From Alphaproteobacteria bacterium (lineage in GTDB: Bacteria; Pseudomonadota; Alphaproteobacteria; Rhizobiales; Devosiaceae): a DNA stretch of 64,000 bases. A program made the translations under genes and the position numbers. The notes under the pieces are model-generated. The model did no database searches. It saw only the letters and a program-made list of their open reading frames with translations, and was not told where the DNA came from. This document shows, one piece after another, positions 9,567 to 20,134 of this stretch. Within the stretch, counting starts at the first letter, position 1. Every line of letters starts with the position of its first letter. The DNA lies in the NCBI GenBank assembly GCA_018828145.1, contig JAHJWO010000054.1, forward strand, positions 62,001 through 126,000, written 5' to 3'.

Positions 9567-11168
9567 TTAGGCGGCACTGGCGACGATGTTCTCGATCCGG
9601 CTGCGCGGTTCCTTGGTGACATGGAGGGCCGTCGCCAATTCGCGGAAGGCACCGATCTTGAGCGCAGGCGCAAAGATGAAGCCCTGGGCCTGCACCACGC
9701 CGCGTGCCCGCAGATAGAGCGCCTGCTCCTCTGTCTCGACACCCTCGGCGACAATCTCGCAATCGAGATCCTTGGCCATGGCAATGAGCCCATCGAGCAC
9801 CGGAACCTGGGTCGTGCCCGGCTTGACCATATCGACGAAGATGCGGTCGATCTTGATGATGTCGACGCCCAGCGTGCCGAGATAAGCCAGATTGGAGTGA
9901 CCGGTGCCTGCATCGTCCAGCGCAAGCCGCGCCCCAAGGGCGTGCAGGCCAGCGATCACGCTGTTCGCAATGGTGGAGTTGGCCAGTGGGTGTCGCTCGG
10001 TGAGCTCGAATACCAGTTGGCGGAAACTGATCGGCGAATTGCCGAAGATGGCCTGTACGTCCTCAACGATGCTGTCGTCGCGAAAATGCCCCTCGAACAG
10101 ATTGATGGAGATCTTGAGGTCCGGCATCATCTGGCAGAGATCGCCGAGGTCGAACTTGACCTGCTGCATCAGCGACAGCGTCATCGGCATGGCAAGGCCG
10201 GTAACCTCGGCATAGTCGATGAAGGCGCCAGGCGGCACGACCTGGCCGTTCTTCTTCTCCCAGCGGCACAGCACTTCGCAGCCCATCAGCTCGCCGGTGC
10301 GCAGATTAATGACTGGCTGGTAGTAAGGCTTGATCTCCCCACGGGCGATGGCCCGCTCGAGATCGAAGGCCGGCACGCGCGAGCGCCGCACATAGTTCAG
10401 CGACAGGATCAGGAAACCGGCGCTCAGAATACAGGCCATGATGGTCAAGCCGACATCGAGATCGGTATAGCCGGCGCGTGCCATGGCAAAAGGTATGGCA
10501 TATTCCACCTTCAGCGGCATTTCTCCCGCGAAGCTCTGCGCAGAGATGAAATCCGCGTTGGAATCCCGCCGGTCAAAATCGGTGGAACTGCCCACGCTCA
10601 AAATGGGCGTGCCATTGGTCAGCGAGATGCGCATCATTGCAGCACTCGTCAGCCCCTGCGCCAGACCCGCCTGTGTTTGCCCAACCAGCGGCACGAAGGC
10701 CGAGACGCGCCTGCTCTCCCCAAATGCCTGGGTGATCTTGAGCGCTGGCATGTCCATTCCGCCAAGCTTCACGACGGTGATGGATTCGGTATGCGCGGGG
10801 ATGGGCAGGCTCTCGGACAGCGGCGAATAGGCGACTGTGCGGCCCACGGCATCGCAATACTGCACGCCATCGGTATTCTCGACGAGGACCTGCTTCATGT
10901 TGAGGCTGGATTCGATCTCGCGCTGCACATTGGCGACGAAAGTCGGCGTGCACAGTGACGGGCTCTCGGCGAGAATTCGGCGAAGCGCCGAGATCGCGTC
11001 GTTCACGCCGATTTCAATTTGTGAGGTAACCGTCGTAACATATTGTTGCGTCGTTATCTTTTCTCTCGCGCGGACATAGCCGTCCAGCAGATAATCCACC
11101 GCAACGATGGGAACGAACGCCAGCAGCGCACCCATTAGCGTGAGGATATGAGAGTATCTCGACTTCAA
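9567..11168 (-). CDS. Membrane-anchored EAL-domain c-di-GMP phosphodiesterase with periplasmic Cys pair
   Basis: A 533-residue protein with a membrane helix at about residues 8-28, a periplasmic domain with only two Cys (C73, C105), a second helix at about 238-259, and an EAL domain from about 270. Catalytic residues look intact: Glu in CEVL (298-300, in place of EAL), Asn in INLFE, ELTER, DDAGTGHSN, KIDRIF and AEGVETEE, so hydrolysis of c-di-GMP is expected. The layout matches CSS-motif phosphodiesterases, where periplasmic thiol state controls activity, although the literal CSS motif reads SLC here. A CtrA-type box lies 50 bases upstream, suggesting cell-cycle control. Confidence 0.9.
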   Translation of the reverse strand: MKSRYSHILTLMGALLAFVPIVAVDYLLDGYVRAREKITTQQYVTTVTSQIEIGVNDAISALRRILAESPSLCTPTFVANVQREIESSLNMKQVLVENTDGVQYCDAVGRTVAYSPLSESLPIPAHTESITVVKLGGMDMPALKITQAFGESRRVSAFVPLVGQTQAGLAQGLTSAAMMRISLTNGTPILSVGSSTDFDRRDSNADFISAQSFAGEMPLKVEYAIPFAMARAGYTDLDVGLTIMACILSAGFLILSLNYVRRSRVPAFDLERAIARGEIKPYYQPVINLRTGELMGCEVLCRWEKKNGQVVPPGAFIDYAEVTGLAMPMTLSLMQQVKFDLGDLCQMMPDLKISINLFEGHFRDDSIVEDVQAIFGNSPISFRQLVFELTERHPLANSTIANSVIAGLHALGARLALDDAGTGHSNLAYLGTLGVDIIKIDRIFVDMVKPGTTQVPVLDGLIAMAKDLDCEIVAEGVETEEQALYLRARGVVQAQGFIFAPALKIGAFRELATALHVTKEPRSRIENIVASAA

Positions 11169-11218
11169 GATCGAATCCGAATGAGCCGTTCAATTACCTC
11201 ATCGGTAGCAAGCAGCCT

Positions 11219-11244
11219 TTAACGGATCATTAACGCTGATTAAC
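11219..11244 (-). promoter_or_regulatory. CtrA-type binding site upstream of the EAL phosphodiesterase gene
   Basis: TTAACGGATCATTAAC is an exact TTAA-N7-TTAAC match to the CtrA consensus known from Caulobacter and other alphaproteobacteria. A third TTAAC follows at 11240, spaced N6. In a GC-rich genome three TTAA tetramers in 26 bases are unlikely by chance. The site is 51-76 bases upstream of the EAL gene start, where a regulator would overlap the promoter. Confidence 0.65.
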
Positions 11245-11263
11245 CGAACGAAAACACCGAATA

Positions 11264-11295
11264 GAAAAAGGCGACCTCCAGTGTTGGAGGCCGCC
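11264..11295 (-). terminator. Rho-independent terminator of aspS
   Basis: On the minus strand an 11-position stem (GGCG and TGGAGG arms, one mismatch) closes a 4-base loop and is followed by TTTTT. It starts about 25 bases past the aspS stop codon and precedes the EAL gene promoter region, so it insulates the two genes. Confidence 0.8.
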
Positions 11296-11319
11296 TCGTA
11301 ATAAACATTCGTCGATATA

Positions 11320-13110
11320 TTACGACGGGGCGTTGAGCCGGATGCTCAGCTCACGCAATTGCTTGGGCGAGGCCGGGCTCGGGGCGCCCATCAGCAGATC
11401 TTCGGCCTGCTGATTCATCGGGAACGCGGTGATCTCGCGCAGGTTCTGCACGCCGCAAAGCAGCATGACGATGCGGTCCACGCCAAAGGCTGCACCACCA
11501 TGCGGCGGGGCACCATACTGGAAGGCGCGGTAGAGGCCACCGAACTGTTCCTCGACCTCGTCGCGGCTCTTGCCGGTCAGCTCGAACGCCTTGACCATGG
11601 TCTCGGGCAACTGGTTACGGATCGAACCTGAGGCGATTTCGTAGCCATTGCAGACCGCATCATACTGATAGGCCTTGATGGTCAGCGGATCCTGGCTGTT
11701 GAGCGCGTCGATCCCGCCCTGCGGCATGGAGAAGGGGTTGTGCGCGAAGTCCACGCGCTTTTCTTCTTCACTCCACTCGTAGAACGGGAAGTCGACAATC
11801 CAGCACAAGGCGAACTGGTCGGTATCGATCACGTCGAGATCGGTACCAACCTTGGTGCGGGCCTCGCCGGCAAACTTGTAGAACTTCTCCGGACGGCCGC
11901 AGACAAAGAACACGGCGTCGCCGTCATCCAGGCCCAGCTGAGCCTTGAGTGCAGCAGTCCTCTCTTCGCCGATATTCTTGGCAATGGGCCCACTGCCCTG
12001 CCCGTCCTTGAAGAAGATGTAGCCCAGGCCCGGCTGACCCTCGCCCTGCGCCCAGGCATTCATGCGGTCGCAGAAGGCCCGGCCGATCGGCTCGGCGCCG
12101 GCCTTGTTCTTCGCCGGAATTGCCCAGACCTCGACCTTGGCGTCAGCCTCGATCTGGTTGGCGAAGACCTTGAAGCCTGAACCGGCAAAGTGCTCCGTCA
12201 CGCCCTCGATCTCGATCGGGTTGCGCAGGTCGGGCTTGTCCGAACCGTATTTGCGGATCGCGGTGTCGTAGGGAATGCGCGGCCAGTCCTTGGTCACGCG
12301 CTTGCCCTCGGCAAACTGCTCGAAAATCGAGGTGATCACCGGCGTCATGGTGTTCCAGACGTCTTCCTGGGTGACAAAGCTCATCTCCAGGTCGAGCTGG
12401 TAGAATTCGCCCGGCAGGCGGTCAGCGCGCGGGTCTTCGTCACGGAAGCAGGGCGCAATCTGGAAATACCGGTCAAAGCCCGCCACCATCAGCAGCTGCT
12501 TGTATTGCTGGGGTGCCTGCGGCAGCGCGAAGAACTTGCCGGGATGGATGCGGCTGGGGACCAGGAAATCTCGTGCGCCTTCCGGCGACGACGCGGTCAG
12601 GATCGGCGTGGAATATTCGGCAAACCCCTGCTCGGTCATGCCCTGGCGCATCGCCGCGATCACCTTGGTGCGCTTGACGATATTGGCATGCAGCTTCTCG
12701 CGGCGCAGATCGAGGAAGCGATAGCGCAGGCGCACATCCTCGGGATATTCCTGATCGCCAAACACCGGCAGCGGCAGCTCCTTGGCAGCCGACAGCACTT
12801 CCAGCTCCTGGATGAACACTTCCACCGTACCGGTAGGCAGGTTCGGGTTCACCGCGGCGGCATCGCGCAGCTTCACTTCGCCATCGATGCGGATCACCCA
12901 TTCCGATCGCACCTTTTCGGCCGCGGCAAAAGCCGGCGAATCAGGGTCGATGACGGCCTGGGTCAGCCCGTAGTGATCCCGCAAATCCATGAACAGCAGG
13001 CCGCCATGGTCGCGGATGCGATGCACCCAGCCGCTGAGGCGCACGGTCTGGCCGGCATCCTTGGCGGTAAGAGCCCCGCAGGTATGCGAGCGGTAGGGGT
13101 GTGAGGTCAT
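11320..13110 (-). CDS. aspS: Aspartyl-tRNA synthetase
   Basis: A 596-residue class II aminoacyl-tRNA synthetase of the bacterial long type. It has an N-terminal OB-fold anticodon domain ([26 protein letters not shown]), motif 2 ([16 protein letters not shown]), a GAD-type insertion, and motif 3 ([19 protein letters not shown]). The bacterial enzymes of this clade may be discriminating or non-discriminating (charging tRNA-Asn too); a complete GatCAB set in this window makes indirect amidation possible, but the sequence does not decide it. I chose ATG 13110 ([12 protein letters not shown]) because upstream residues in the frame do not fit the family. It diverges from rnd. Confidence 0.97.
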   Translation of the reverse strand: MTSHPYRSHTCGALTAKDAGQTVRLSGWVHRIRDHGGLLFMDLRDHYGLTQAVIDPDSPAFAAAEKVRSEWVIRIDGEVKLRDAAAVNPNLPTGTVEVFIQELEVLSAAKELPLPVFGDQEYPEDVRLRYRFLDLRREKLHANIVKRTKVIAAMRQGMTEQGFAEYSTPILTASSPEGARDFLVPSRIHPGKFFALPQAPQQYKQLLMVAGFDRYFQIAPCFRDEDPRADRLPGEFYQLDLEMSFVTQEDVWNTMTPVITSIFEQFAEGKRVTKDWPRIPYDTAIRKYGSDKPDLRNPIEIEGVTEHFAGSGFKVFANQIEADAKVEVWAIPAKNKAGAEPIGRAFCDRMNAWAQGEGQPGLGYIFFKDGQGSGPIAKNIGEERTAALKAQLGLDDGDAVFFVCGRPEKFYKFAGEARTKVGTDLDVIDTDQFALCWIVDFPFYEWSEEEKRVDFAHNPFSMPQGGIDALNSQDPLTIKAYQYDAVCNGYEIASGSIRNQLPETMVKAFELTGKSRDEVEEQFGGLYRAFQYGAPPHGGAAFGVDRIVMLLCGVQNLREITAFPMNQQAEDLLMGAPSPASPKQLRELSIRLNAPS

Positions 13111-13310
13111 GGTCGGAACTCTGAGAAAAGGCCGGAATCTTGGCGGGAAAAGCGCATGGGCGTCCCGGCTTGTCAAGTTGAACGGGCGGACCAGGCGTGA
13201 TCAGCGCGGCGACGATGATAACCCGAGGGCAATACTCGACAAATGCGGTCTGGAGTGCACCTGCCTCACCTGCTAGGAAGAATATTGACGAATTTGAGAC
13301 GGAAGCCGGT

Positions 13311-14480
13311 ATGGACCTGATTGTTTCCACAGATGTGCTCGCCGCATTCTGCGAGCGCGCTGCGAAGTTCGATTTTGTGACGGTGGATACCGAGTTTCTG
13401 CGCGAAACGACTTATTGGCCCAAGCTGTGCCTGATCCAGGCGGCGACCAATGACGAGGCGGTGCTGATCGATCCGCTGGCGCCAGATCTCGACCTGACGC
13501 CCTTTTTCGCGCTGCTCGCCAATCCGAACATCACCAAGGTGTTCCATGCCGCGCGGCAGGATATCGAAATCTTCGTCAAGCTGACGGGCAAGGTGCCGGT
13601 CAATATCTTCGATACCCAGATCGCGGCCAGCGTCTGCGGCTTCGGCGACAGCGTTTCCTACGACAATCTCGTGCGCTCCATCACCCAGGTAGAACTGGAC
13701 AAGTCCAGCCGCTTCACGGACTGGGCCGCGCGCCCGCTCTCCGAGAAGCAGCGTCTCTATGCCGTGGCGGACGTGACCCATCTGCGGGACATCTACCGCG
13801 AACTGCGCAAGCAGGTGGACGCAACCAAGCGCTGGGACTGGGTCGAGGACGAGCTGGGCGTGCTGCGCAGCATCGACACCTACGTCGTCCAGCCCGAACA
13901 GGCCTGGGAACGCCTGAAGATGAAAATCAACCGCCCGCGTGACCTTGCGGCGTTGAAGAAACTGGCCGCCTGGCGCGAAAAGCGCGCGCAGGATGGCGAC
14001 CAGCCACGCAGCCGCGTGCTCAAGGACGACGTACTGTTCGAGCTGGCCATGCAGCGTCCGCTGACGCCCGACGCCTTCGAAAAGCTCCGTGCCGTGCCGC
14101 GCGGCTTCGGCCGCAGTTCGGCCGCGGCCGAGATCATGGTGCTGCTCAAGGAAGTCGAGGCCCTCGGCAAGGCCGACCTGCCCGACATGCCCGAGCGCTA
14201 TCGCGGCCCCTCGCCCAAGGGCGCTGTTGGCGATCTGGTGCGCGTGCTGCTCAAATCGGTGGCCGAACAGCATGGGGTAGCCGCCAGGATCATCGCCACC
14301 TCCGACGATATCGACGCGCTGGTGCTGGACGACGATGCGGACGTCCCGGCGCTCAAGGGCTGGCGGCGCAAGCTGTTCGGCGACAAGGCGCTCGACATCA
14401 AGCACGGCCGCATCGGGCTCGTCGCCACACGCAAGGGCGTGGTGGAAATCGCGGTCAAGGACACGGTACCGGCCGAGTAG
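13311..14480 (+). CDS. rnd: Ribonuclease D
   Basis: A 389-residue 3'-5' exoribonuclease for tRNA 3' maturation. DEDD residues are present: DTEF near the N-terminus (exo I), HAARQDIEIF (exo II) and YAVADVTHL (exo III, the DEDDy type with Tyr). An HRDC domain occupies the middle (RPRDLAALKKLAAWREKRAQ) and a second HRDC-like helical region follows. I chose ATG 13311 (MDLIVSTDVLAAF), preceded by GGAAG, over an upstream in-frame extension to 13197. It is divergent from aspS with a 200-base shared upstream region and converges with ppx. Confidence 0.95.
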   Translation: MDLIVSTDVLAAFCERAAKFDFVTVDTEFLRETTYWPKLCLIQAATNDEAVLIDPLAPDLDLTPFFALLANPNITKVFHAARQDIEIFVKLTGKVPVNIFDTQIAASVCGFGDSVSYDNLVRSITQVELDKSSRFTDWAARPLSEKQRLYAVADVTHLRDIYRELRKQVDATKRWDWVEDELGVLRSIDTYVVQPEQAWERLKMKINRPRDLAALKKLAAWREKRAQDGDQPRSRVLKDDVLFELAMQRPLTPDAFEKLRAVPRGFGRSSAAAEIMVLLKEVEALGKADLPDMPERYRGPSPKGAVGDLVRVLLKSVAEQHGVAARIIATSDDIDALVLDDDADVPALKGWRRKLFGDKALDIKHGRIGLVATRKGVVEIAVKDTVPAE

Positions 14481-14488
14481 CGGGCTGC

Positions 14489-16024
14489 TCAGCCGATGCG
14501 CACGTCCGACGTCTTGAACCCGGCCACCCCGGCAAACTGGTCGAGCCGGCCCTGCAGGTGCTCGCCGTCGAGAAAGGCCAGGTCGGCAGGCAGCACCAGC
14601 GACAGGCTGTTGCCGGCGATCTCGAAACGGATCCGCGGCAGGATGCCGGGCATGGCGGCCGTCATCGGATAGGCGACGCGGAACAGCGCCCCGATCAGCC
14701 GGGCGCGGGCCGTCACTTCGGCCGAGCCGAGGTTGGCCAGCTTGGCCGCCGTCTTGCTCTTCAGACCATCATAGCGCACCGCGATCACCTGGGCGAGGAA
14801 GGCCCGTCCGGGGTGATCGACACCGCTCAGTGATCCATAGGCCACCGAATCGACGCTTTGCGGACCGCGATAGTCGGGATGCGCGCGCCAGCCGATATCG
14901 GCCAGCAGGCAGGACACGGTCCGCAACCGGGCCTGCTCCGCGGTTTCGACCATGCCGGCGGCTGCAAGAAACTGTCCGGTAAACTTGACGAGATCGCTGG
15001 CATGCGAGGGCGAGCGCGACCGCAGCACCGAAAGCTCCTCTGCACCCTGGATCAGCGGATCAATCGCCTGCTCGCGCGGGTCGAGCATGCCGTAGAGATA
15101 GCCTTCACGGACGCCGAGCGCCGAGAACACCACATCGGCAAACCGGCCGGCCTTGAGCACTTCGGCCAGCACGGCCGCGCCGAACGGCACCAGCTCGCGC
15201 CGCGACGAACTCACATGCTCGGCCCCTTCATAGGATTTCAGCGAGCTCGCCCCGATAATTGCCGCACAGAACTGGATCATCTCCTCGGCCGGAACGACAT
15301 AGTGCTGCACCATGCGGAGCGGGTAGCCGCGCACGATCTGATGCAGCTTGGCCAGCGAGCGCCAGGTGCCGCCGATCGCCGCAAAGGACTTGCCGGCTTC
15401 GGCCCTGGACAGGGAGGACTGGCTCAGGCGTTCGCGAATGATCTCGGCAGCTGCGGCCGGCGCGCCATTGCTGTCATCCTGCAGCCGGATCACGCCGATC
15501 TCGAAGGATTCTCCGTCGGTGTCACTGCCATTGCTGATGCTGGAGAGTTCGAGACTCCCCCCGCCCAGATCGCCCACCACCCCGGAAAAACCGGGAATGC
15601 CGGCGACGGCGCCGAGCGCTGCATAATGCGCCTCCTGCTCGCCGCTGAGCACCTGCACCTTGGTTTCCATCAGCGCCTCGACGGCGTCGACGAATTCCTT
15701 GCGGTTCGCAGCGTCGCGCACGGCAGAGGTGGCCAGGACGTAGACCTTGCCCACCCGCATCATCCGCGCCACCAGGGCGAAGCGCTTGATGGCGTTGAGC
15801 GCCTGGGCGACATTGGCGTCGGCAAGGCGCCCAGTCTGCCCCACGCCGCGGCCAAGGGCGCAGGCCGACTTTTCGTTGTAGAGCGGCGTCAGCGCACGCG
15901 CATGGCGCTCGTAGACCACCAGACGCACGGAGTTGGAGCCGATATCGAGCACGGCAACGGGCTTGGCGCCCTTGATACGGCCCTGCGCCGTCGGATCGGC
16001 ATCAACGCCCCAGAACTGGTTCAA
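14489..16024 (-). CDS. ppx: Exopolyphosphatase / guanosine pentaphosphate phosphatase (Ppx/GppA)
   Basis: A 511-residue ASKHA-fold phosphatase that removes terminal phosphate from polyphosphate or pppGpp. Motifs: VAVLDIGSNSVRLVVYE (phosphate 1), VLATSAVRDAANRKEF, GVVGDLGGGSLELSSI (phosphate 2), then an HD-like C-terminal region. The start is probably TTG 16024, two bases after the ppk TAG, with GAGG upstream; no ATG is available before the first motif. The tight ppk-ppx pairing joins polyphosphate synthesis and breakdown in one transcript. Confidence 0.92.
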   Translation of the reverse strand: MNQFWGVDADPTAQGRIKGAKPVAVLDIGSNSVRLVVYERHARALTPLYNEKSACALGRGVGQTGRLADANVAQALNAIKRFALVARMMRVGKVYVLATSAVRDAANRKEFVDAVEALMETKVQVLSGEQEAHYAALGAVAGIPGFSGVVGDLGGGSLELSSISNGSDTDGESFEIGVIRLQDDSNGAPAAAAEIIRERLSQSSLSRAEAGKSFAAIGGTWRSLAKLHQIVRGYPLRMVQHYVVPAEEMIQFCAAIIGASSLKSYEGAEHVSSSRRELVPFGAAVLAEVLKAGRFADVVFSALGVREGYLYGMLDPREQAIDPLIQGAEELSVLRSRSPSHASDLVKFTGQFLAAAGMVETAEQARLRTVSCLLADIGWRAHPDYRGPQSVDSVAYGSLSGVDHPGRAFLAQVIAVRYDGLKSKTAAKLANLGSAEVTARARLIGALFRVAYPMTAAMPGILPRIRFEIAGNSLSLVLPADLAFLDGEHLQGRLDQFAGVAGFKTSDVRIG

Positions 16025-16026
16025 AC

Positions 16027-18192
16027 CTAGCCCTCGTCACCTTCGACCCCGCCAGCGCTGCCCCGACCGGACAGCGAGGGATTGGTCATGAAGTAGTCAT
16101 GCGCATTGAAGGGCTCGTCGCCCTCGGCGACACGCATCCGATGCGAGCTGCCATCGGGCAGCACTTCCCAGCTCTGCTGGTTGTCGCGCAGATAGGCAAC
16201 CAGAATCCGGTCGAGGATCTGCTTATGCACGGTCCTGTTGAGGATCGGCACCATCACTTCGACGCGCCCATCGAGGTTGCGGCCCATCAGGTCGGCCGAG
16301 GAAATATAGACCTTGGCGCGCGGGTTGGGCATGGCCTCGCCATTGCCGAAACAGTAGATGCGGCTGTGTTCCAGGAACCGGCCGACAATCGACTTCACCC
16401 GGATATTGTCCGAGAAGCCTGGGATGCCTGGCCGCAGGCAGCAGATGCCGCGCACGATCAGGTCAACCTTCACCCCGGCCTGGCTTGCATCGTAAAGCGC
16501 GTCGATGATCTGCGGATCGACCAGCGAGTTCATCTTCAACAGGATGCTGGCCGGCTGTCCATTGCGGGCAAACTCGATCTCGCGGGCAATGTCGTTCAGC
16601 AGCGTCTGCCGCAGGTTGACCGGCGACACGGCGATGGTTTCCAGCTCGGTCGGCCGCGCATAGCCGGTGATGAAGTTGAAGACCCGCGCTACGTCCCGGG
16701 TGATTGCCGGATCGATGGTGAAGTAGCTGAGGTCCGTATAAATCTTGGCCGTGATCGGATGGTAGTTGCCGGTGCCGATATGGCAGTAACTGACCAGCTT
16801 GCCCTTTTCGCGCCGCACCACCTGGCTGAGCTTGGCGTGCGTCTTGAGCTCGATGAAGCCGAATACGACCTGCGCCCCTGCCCGCTCCAGGTCGCGCGCC
16901 CAGCGGATATTGGCCTCCTCATCGAAGCGCGCCTTGAGTTCGACAAGGCACGTCACCGACTTGCCCGCCTCTGCGGCCAAGACCAGCGCCTTGATGATCG
17001 GGCTGTTGGCAGAGGTGCGGTAAAGCGTCTGCTTGATGGCGACGACTTCAGGGTCGCGCGCCGCCTGCATCAGGAACTGCGCCACCACGTCGAAGCTCTC
17101 GAACGGATGATGCACGAGGATGTCCTTGGCACCGATCGCCGCAAAGCTGTCGCCGTTATAGTCGCGGATGCGCTCGGGAAAGCGCGCATGATAGGGCGTG
17201 AACTTGAGGTCCGGCCGGTCGACGTCGCAGACCTTGCTGGCATCCGCGAGGCCGAGGAAGCCCTGCACTTCGAAGACTTCGCCTTCCTTGACGCCCAGCT
17301 GCTCGCTGATCTGGCGCTTGAGCGCGCGCGGCATCGAGCTCTCGATTTCCAGCCGGATCACCTGCCCGCGCCGGCGCTGGCGCAAGGCCGTCTCGAATTC
17401 GACCACCAGATCGGCCGCCTCGTCGTCGATTTCGATTTCGCTGTCGCGAATGACCCGGAAGGCGCCGGAACCTACCACTTCATGGCCGGGAAACATCTTG
17501 TGGAAGAACAGCTTGACCAGCGTGTCGATGGTGACGACCTCGCTGCGCCCTTCCGAAACCAGACCGCTCGGCAGGTTGATGAAGCGGTCCAGATTTCCGG
17601 GAATGCGGACCAGGGCCGTCAGCGGCAGGTCGTTATCCGGGCGCTTGAGCTCGAAGGCGAGTGCCAGACCCAGATTGGGGATGAAGGGAAAGGGATGCGC
17701 CGGATCGACAGCGATCGGCGTCAACACCGGGAAGATTTCCTCGCGGAACAGCTTCTGCAGATAGTTGACCTGATCGGTCGTCAGGTCATCGGCCTCGTGG
17801 ATCACCACATTCTGCGCGAACAATTCCTCCCGCAGGCTTTGCCAGTGGTCCTGCTGCTCGAGCTGCAGGTGCTGGGCCAGCGTGGCGATTTCTTCCATCT
17901 GCTCGGCCGGGGTCAGCCCGTCGGCGCTCTGCTTGGTGAGCCCGGCGCGCATCTGGCCTTTGAGACCGGCCACGCGGACCATGTAGAACTCGTCGAGATT
18001 GTTGGCCGAAATGGACACAAAGCGCAGCCGCTCCAGCAACGGGTGATTGGTGTTGCCCGCTTCTTCGAGCACCCGCATGTTGAACTGCAGCCAGCTGACC
18101 TCGCGATTGACGAAACGCGCCGGGCTCTTGCGTAGCGCCTCGGTATCGGGAACCGGCACATTGGCTTCGGCGAAATCGCTCAGGTCATTCAT
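16027..18192 (-). CDS. ppk: Polyphosphate kinase 1
   Basis: A 721-residue enzyme that reversibly polymerises ATP gamma-phosphate into polyphosphate. It shows the N-domain ([19 protein letters not shown]), the head domain, and two phospholipase D-like catalytic domains with [37 protein letters not shown] (phospho-His) and [18 protein letters not shown] 18192 overlaps the hdaA stop by 8 bases (ATGAATGA), implying translational coupling. A longer in-frame reading to 18327 lies inside hdaA and is rejected. Confidence 0.97.
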   Translation of the reverse strand: MNDLSDFAEANVPVPDTEALRKSPARFVNREVSWLQFNMRVLEEAGNTNHPLLERLRFVSISANNLDEFYMVRVAGLKGQMRAGLTKQSADGLTPAEQMEEIATLAQHLQLEQQDHWQSLREELFAQNVVIHEADDLTTDQVNYLQKLFREEIFPVLTPIAVDPAHPFPFIPNLGLALAFELKRPDNDLPLTALVRIPGNLDRFINLPSGLVSEGRSEVVTIDTLVKLFFHKMFPGHEVVGSGAFRVIRDSEIEIDDEAADLVVEFETALRQRRRGQVIRLEIESSMPRALKRQISEQLGVKEGEVFEVQGFLGLADASKVCDVDRPDLKFTPYHARFPERIRDYNGDSFAAIGAKDILVHHPFESFDVVAQFLMQAARDPEVVAIKQTLYRTSANSPIIKALVLAAEAGKSVTCLVELKARFDEEANIRWARDLERAGAQVVFGFIELKTHAKLSQVVRREKGKLVSYCHIGTGNYHPITAKIYTDLSYFTIDPAITRDVARVFNFITGYARPTELETIAVSPVNLRQTLLNDIAREIEFARNGQPASILLKMNSLVDPQIIDALYDASQAGVKVDLIVRGICCLRPGIPGFSDNIRVKSIVGRFLEHSRIYCFGNGEAMPNPRAKVYISSADLMGRNLDGRVEVMVPILNRTVHKQILDRILVAYLRDNQQSWEVLPDGSSHRMRVAEGDEPFNAHDYFMTNPSLSGRGSAGGVEGDEG

Positions 18193-18931
18193 CGTCTTGG
18201 GTATCCCAGTCCTGTTCGTGGCTCGCCTGGCCAAGCGCAGCCCGGCGGCGGTCGAGGGCATCGGCGGCGATGCTGCGGGTAATGGCCGTACCCTTGGCGA
18301 GGGCCAGCCGGTCCATGAGGTCAGCAAGAATCACCACTTCCTCGGTAGAGCGCTCCATGCGCGCCACCAGGTAAGCGATGGTCTTTGGATCGACCATGAT
18401 CTGGCGATCCCCGAAGAGTTTCACGAACATCTGTGACAATTGAATGTCGTCCGTCAGTTCCAGCGTGAAGGCAGTGGCCCTGCGGGCCCTTGAGCGGACA
18501 TCATCCGTCGTCAGCGGCCAGTTCGCAATGTCTTCCCGCGCCGTCAGCAGCATCGGCCGCAGCTCGCGCATGGATTGGTTGAGCAGGTGAAACAGACCTG
18601 CCTCATCATAGCCGAGCCGGTCGACATCCTCGACGATCAGAGGGTCGGTGCCTCCCTCTGTCGCCAGCTTTTCCAGATCAGCGATGGCAACAAAACGTGC
18701 GCCCGAGCGATCTGCAAAAATGCGCGCGAGGTGCGACTTGCCCGACTTGGCGGGGCCAATCAGCAAGGTTATCGGATCGGGCCAGTGGGGAAAGGCCATG
18801 ACGCGGCCATGCGCCAGGCTATTGCCTTCCCCGACCAGGAAATCTGCTTCCCCATGTGCCGGCGTGTGGCCAAGCTCCAGCGTCAGCTGGCCCTTGGGCT
18901 CGTCGCTGTCAGGGATTGCCGGCAGGGCCAT
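18185..18931 (-). CDS. hdaA: DnaA-inactivating AAA protein HdaA (Hda homologue)
   Basis: A 248-residue AAA+ protein resembling DnaA domain III. It has an N-terminal beta-clamp-binding-type stretch (GQLTLELGH), Walker [10 protein letters not shown], Walker B LIVEDVDR, sensor-like [13 protein letters not shown], and a C-terminal helical lid. In Caulobacter HdaA works with the replication clamp to stimulate ATP hydrolysis by DnaA and prevent re-initiation. ATG 18931 overlaps the end of the transporter gene by 23 bases; it also overlaps ppk. The order transporter-hdaA-ppk is common in alphaproteobacteria. Confidence 0.9.
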   Translation of the reverse strand: MALPAIPDSDEPKGQLTLELGHTPAHGEADFLVGEGNSLAHGRVMAFPHWPDPITLLIGPAKSGKSHLARIFADRSGARFVAIADLEKLATEGGTDPLIVEDVDRLGYDEAGLFHLLNQSMRELRPMLLTAREDIANWPLTTDDVRSRARRATAFTLELTDDIQLSQMFVKLFGDRQIMVDPKTIAYLVARMERSTEEVVILADLMDRLALAKGTAITRSIAADALDRRRAALGQASHEQDWDTQDDE

Positions 18932-20000
18932 GGGGGCCACCATTCTGCCCGAGATAAAGGGTGCTCGATTTGTACTTGGCGACGCCATAGCGCACCAGGA
19001 CCGAGGCGATGGCCGCCATGGGTACGGCGAGCAGCAGGCCCACAAAGCCGAACACGGCGCCCAGGGCCAGCAAGGCGAACATCATCCAGACGGGGTTGAT
19101 GTTGATCGAGGAGCCCACGAGCTTGGGATAGAGAATATTGCCCTCGATGAATTGCCAGAACAGGAAAATGCCCGCCACGGCGCCCACCATCCATGGATCC
19201 GCCGAAAACTGCACGATGGCAATGCCAACCGACAGGCCGAAGCCGAAGATGAAGCCAACGAAGGGCACAAAGCTGAGCAGGCCGGCAATAAGGCCGACGA
19301 CCAGCCCGAAATTCAGCCCGATCAGGCTGAGGGCCGTGGCATAGAAGGCCGCATCAATCAGCAGCACGCCGCCCTGCCCGCGGATCACGCCGGCCATGGC
19401 CTTGTCGATGTCGCTCAGGATGGTGTTGATTTCGCCCTTGTGATCCTTGGGCAGCAGGGTCTCGATGCCATGCACCATGCCCTCCCAATCGAGCAGCAGG
19501 TAGAATGACACAACGGGCGTCAGCACGGTAAAGCCGATTACCGCCGCGCCAGTCAAGCCGATATTGACCAGCTCGCCCGGCAGCGTGGTGATGAAGCCGA
19601 GCAATTGCCGCGTCAGGTCATTGATACCGGTCTGCAACTGGGCAGCCCGCTCGGGGCCTAGCCACTCGTTGATCTCCGGCGACCAGCGGGCAAAGAGCTC
19701 CTGGAGGTCTGCCACGTATCGGGGCGCCCGCTGCAACAGCTCGATGATCTGCTGGCCGATCAGCGGCAGGAACATCAGGAACAGGCTGAGCACGATGGTG
19801 ATGACGCAGAGCAGCACCACCGTGGTCGCCCAGGCCCGGTTGAAACGCCACTTCTGCAACTGGTTGACGAGTGGATTGAGCAGATAGGCCAGCGCCGCAC
19901 CCACGACGAACGGCAACAGGATGCCCCGGAATATCCAGAGCAGCATGATGAGGACGACCAGGAACGTGACCCAGATCAGCACTTGATTTCGCAGTGTCAT
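18909..20000 (-). CDS. AI-2E/PerM family transporter
   Basis: A 363-residue polytopic inner-membrane protein. Hydrophobic helices lie at the N-terminus (about 9-43), at about 60-85, then after a soluble PerM-type middle segment several helices in the C-terminal half (GLVVGLIAGLLSFVPFVGFIFG, PVWMMFALLALGAVFGFVGLLLAVPMAA). That architecture is diagnostic of the AI-2E/PerM superfamily. The cargo is not known; members export autoinducer-2-like molecules or act as Na/H antiporters. I chose ATG 20000 since the upstream extension is not hydrophobic and is codon-atypical. It is divergent from purM. Confidence 0.9.
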   Translation of the reverse strand: MTLRNQVLIWVTFLVVLIMLLWIFRGILLPFVVGAALAYLLNPLVNQLQKWRFNRAWATTVVLLCVITIVLSLFLMFLPLIGQQIIELLQRAPRYVADLQELFARWSPEINEWLGPERAAQLQTGINDLTRQLLGFITTLPGELVNIGLTGAAVIGFTVLTPVVSFYLLLDWEGMVHGIETLLPKDHKGEINTILSDIDKAMAGVIRGQGGVLLIDAAFYATALSLIGLNFGLVVGLIAGLLSFVPFVGFIFGFGLSVGIAIVQFSADPWMVGAVAGIFLFWQFIEGNILYPKLVGSSININPVWMMFALLALGAVFGFVGLLLAVPMAAIASVLVRYGVAKYKSSTLYLGQNGGPHGPAGNP

Positions 20001-20134
20001 GGTGCCCGGCGGCCCTTGCGTCGGTGTGGTGGAGAAGCTATCAGGCCGTCTAACTTCCGGCTCCGGCGTTGGCAACCGCCTTGCTCTTCCGGTAACGGCT
20101 TTACGCACGCTTTCCCCACACGGTACTGAGGCCA

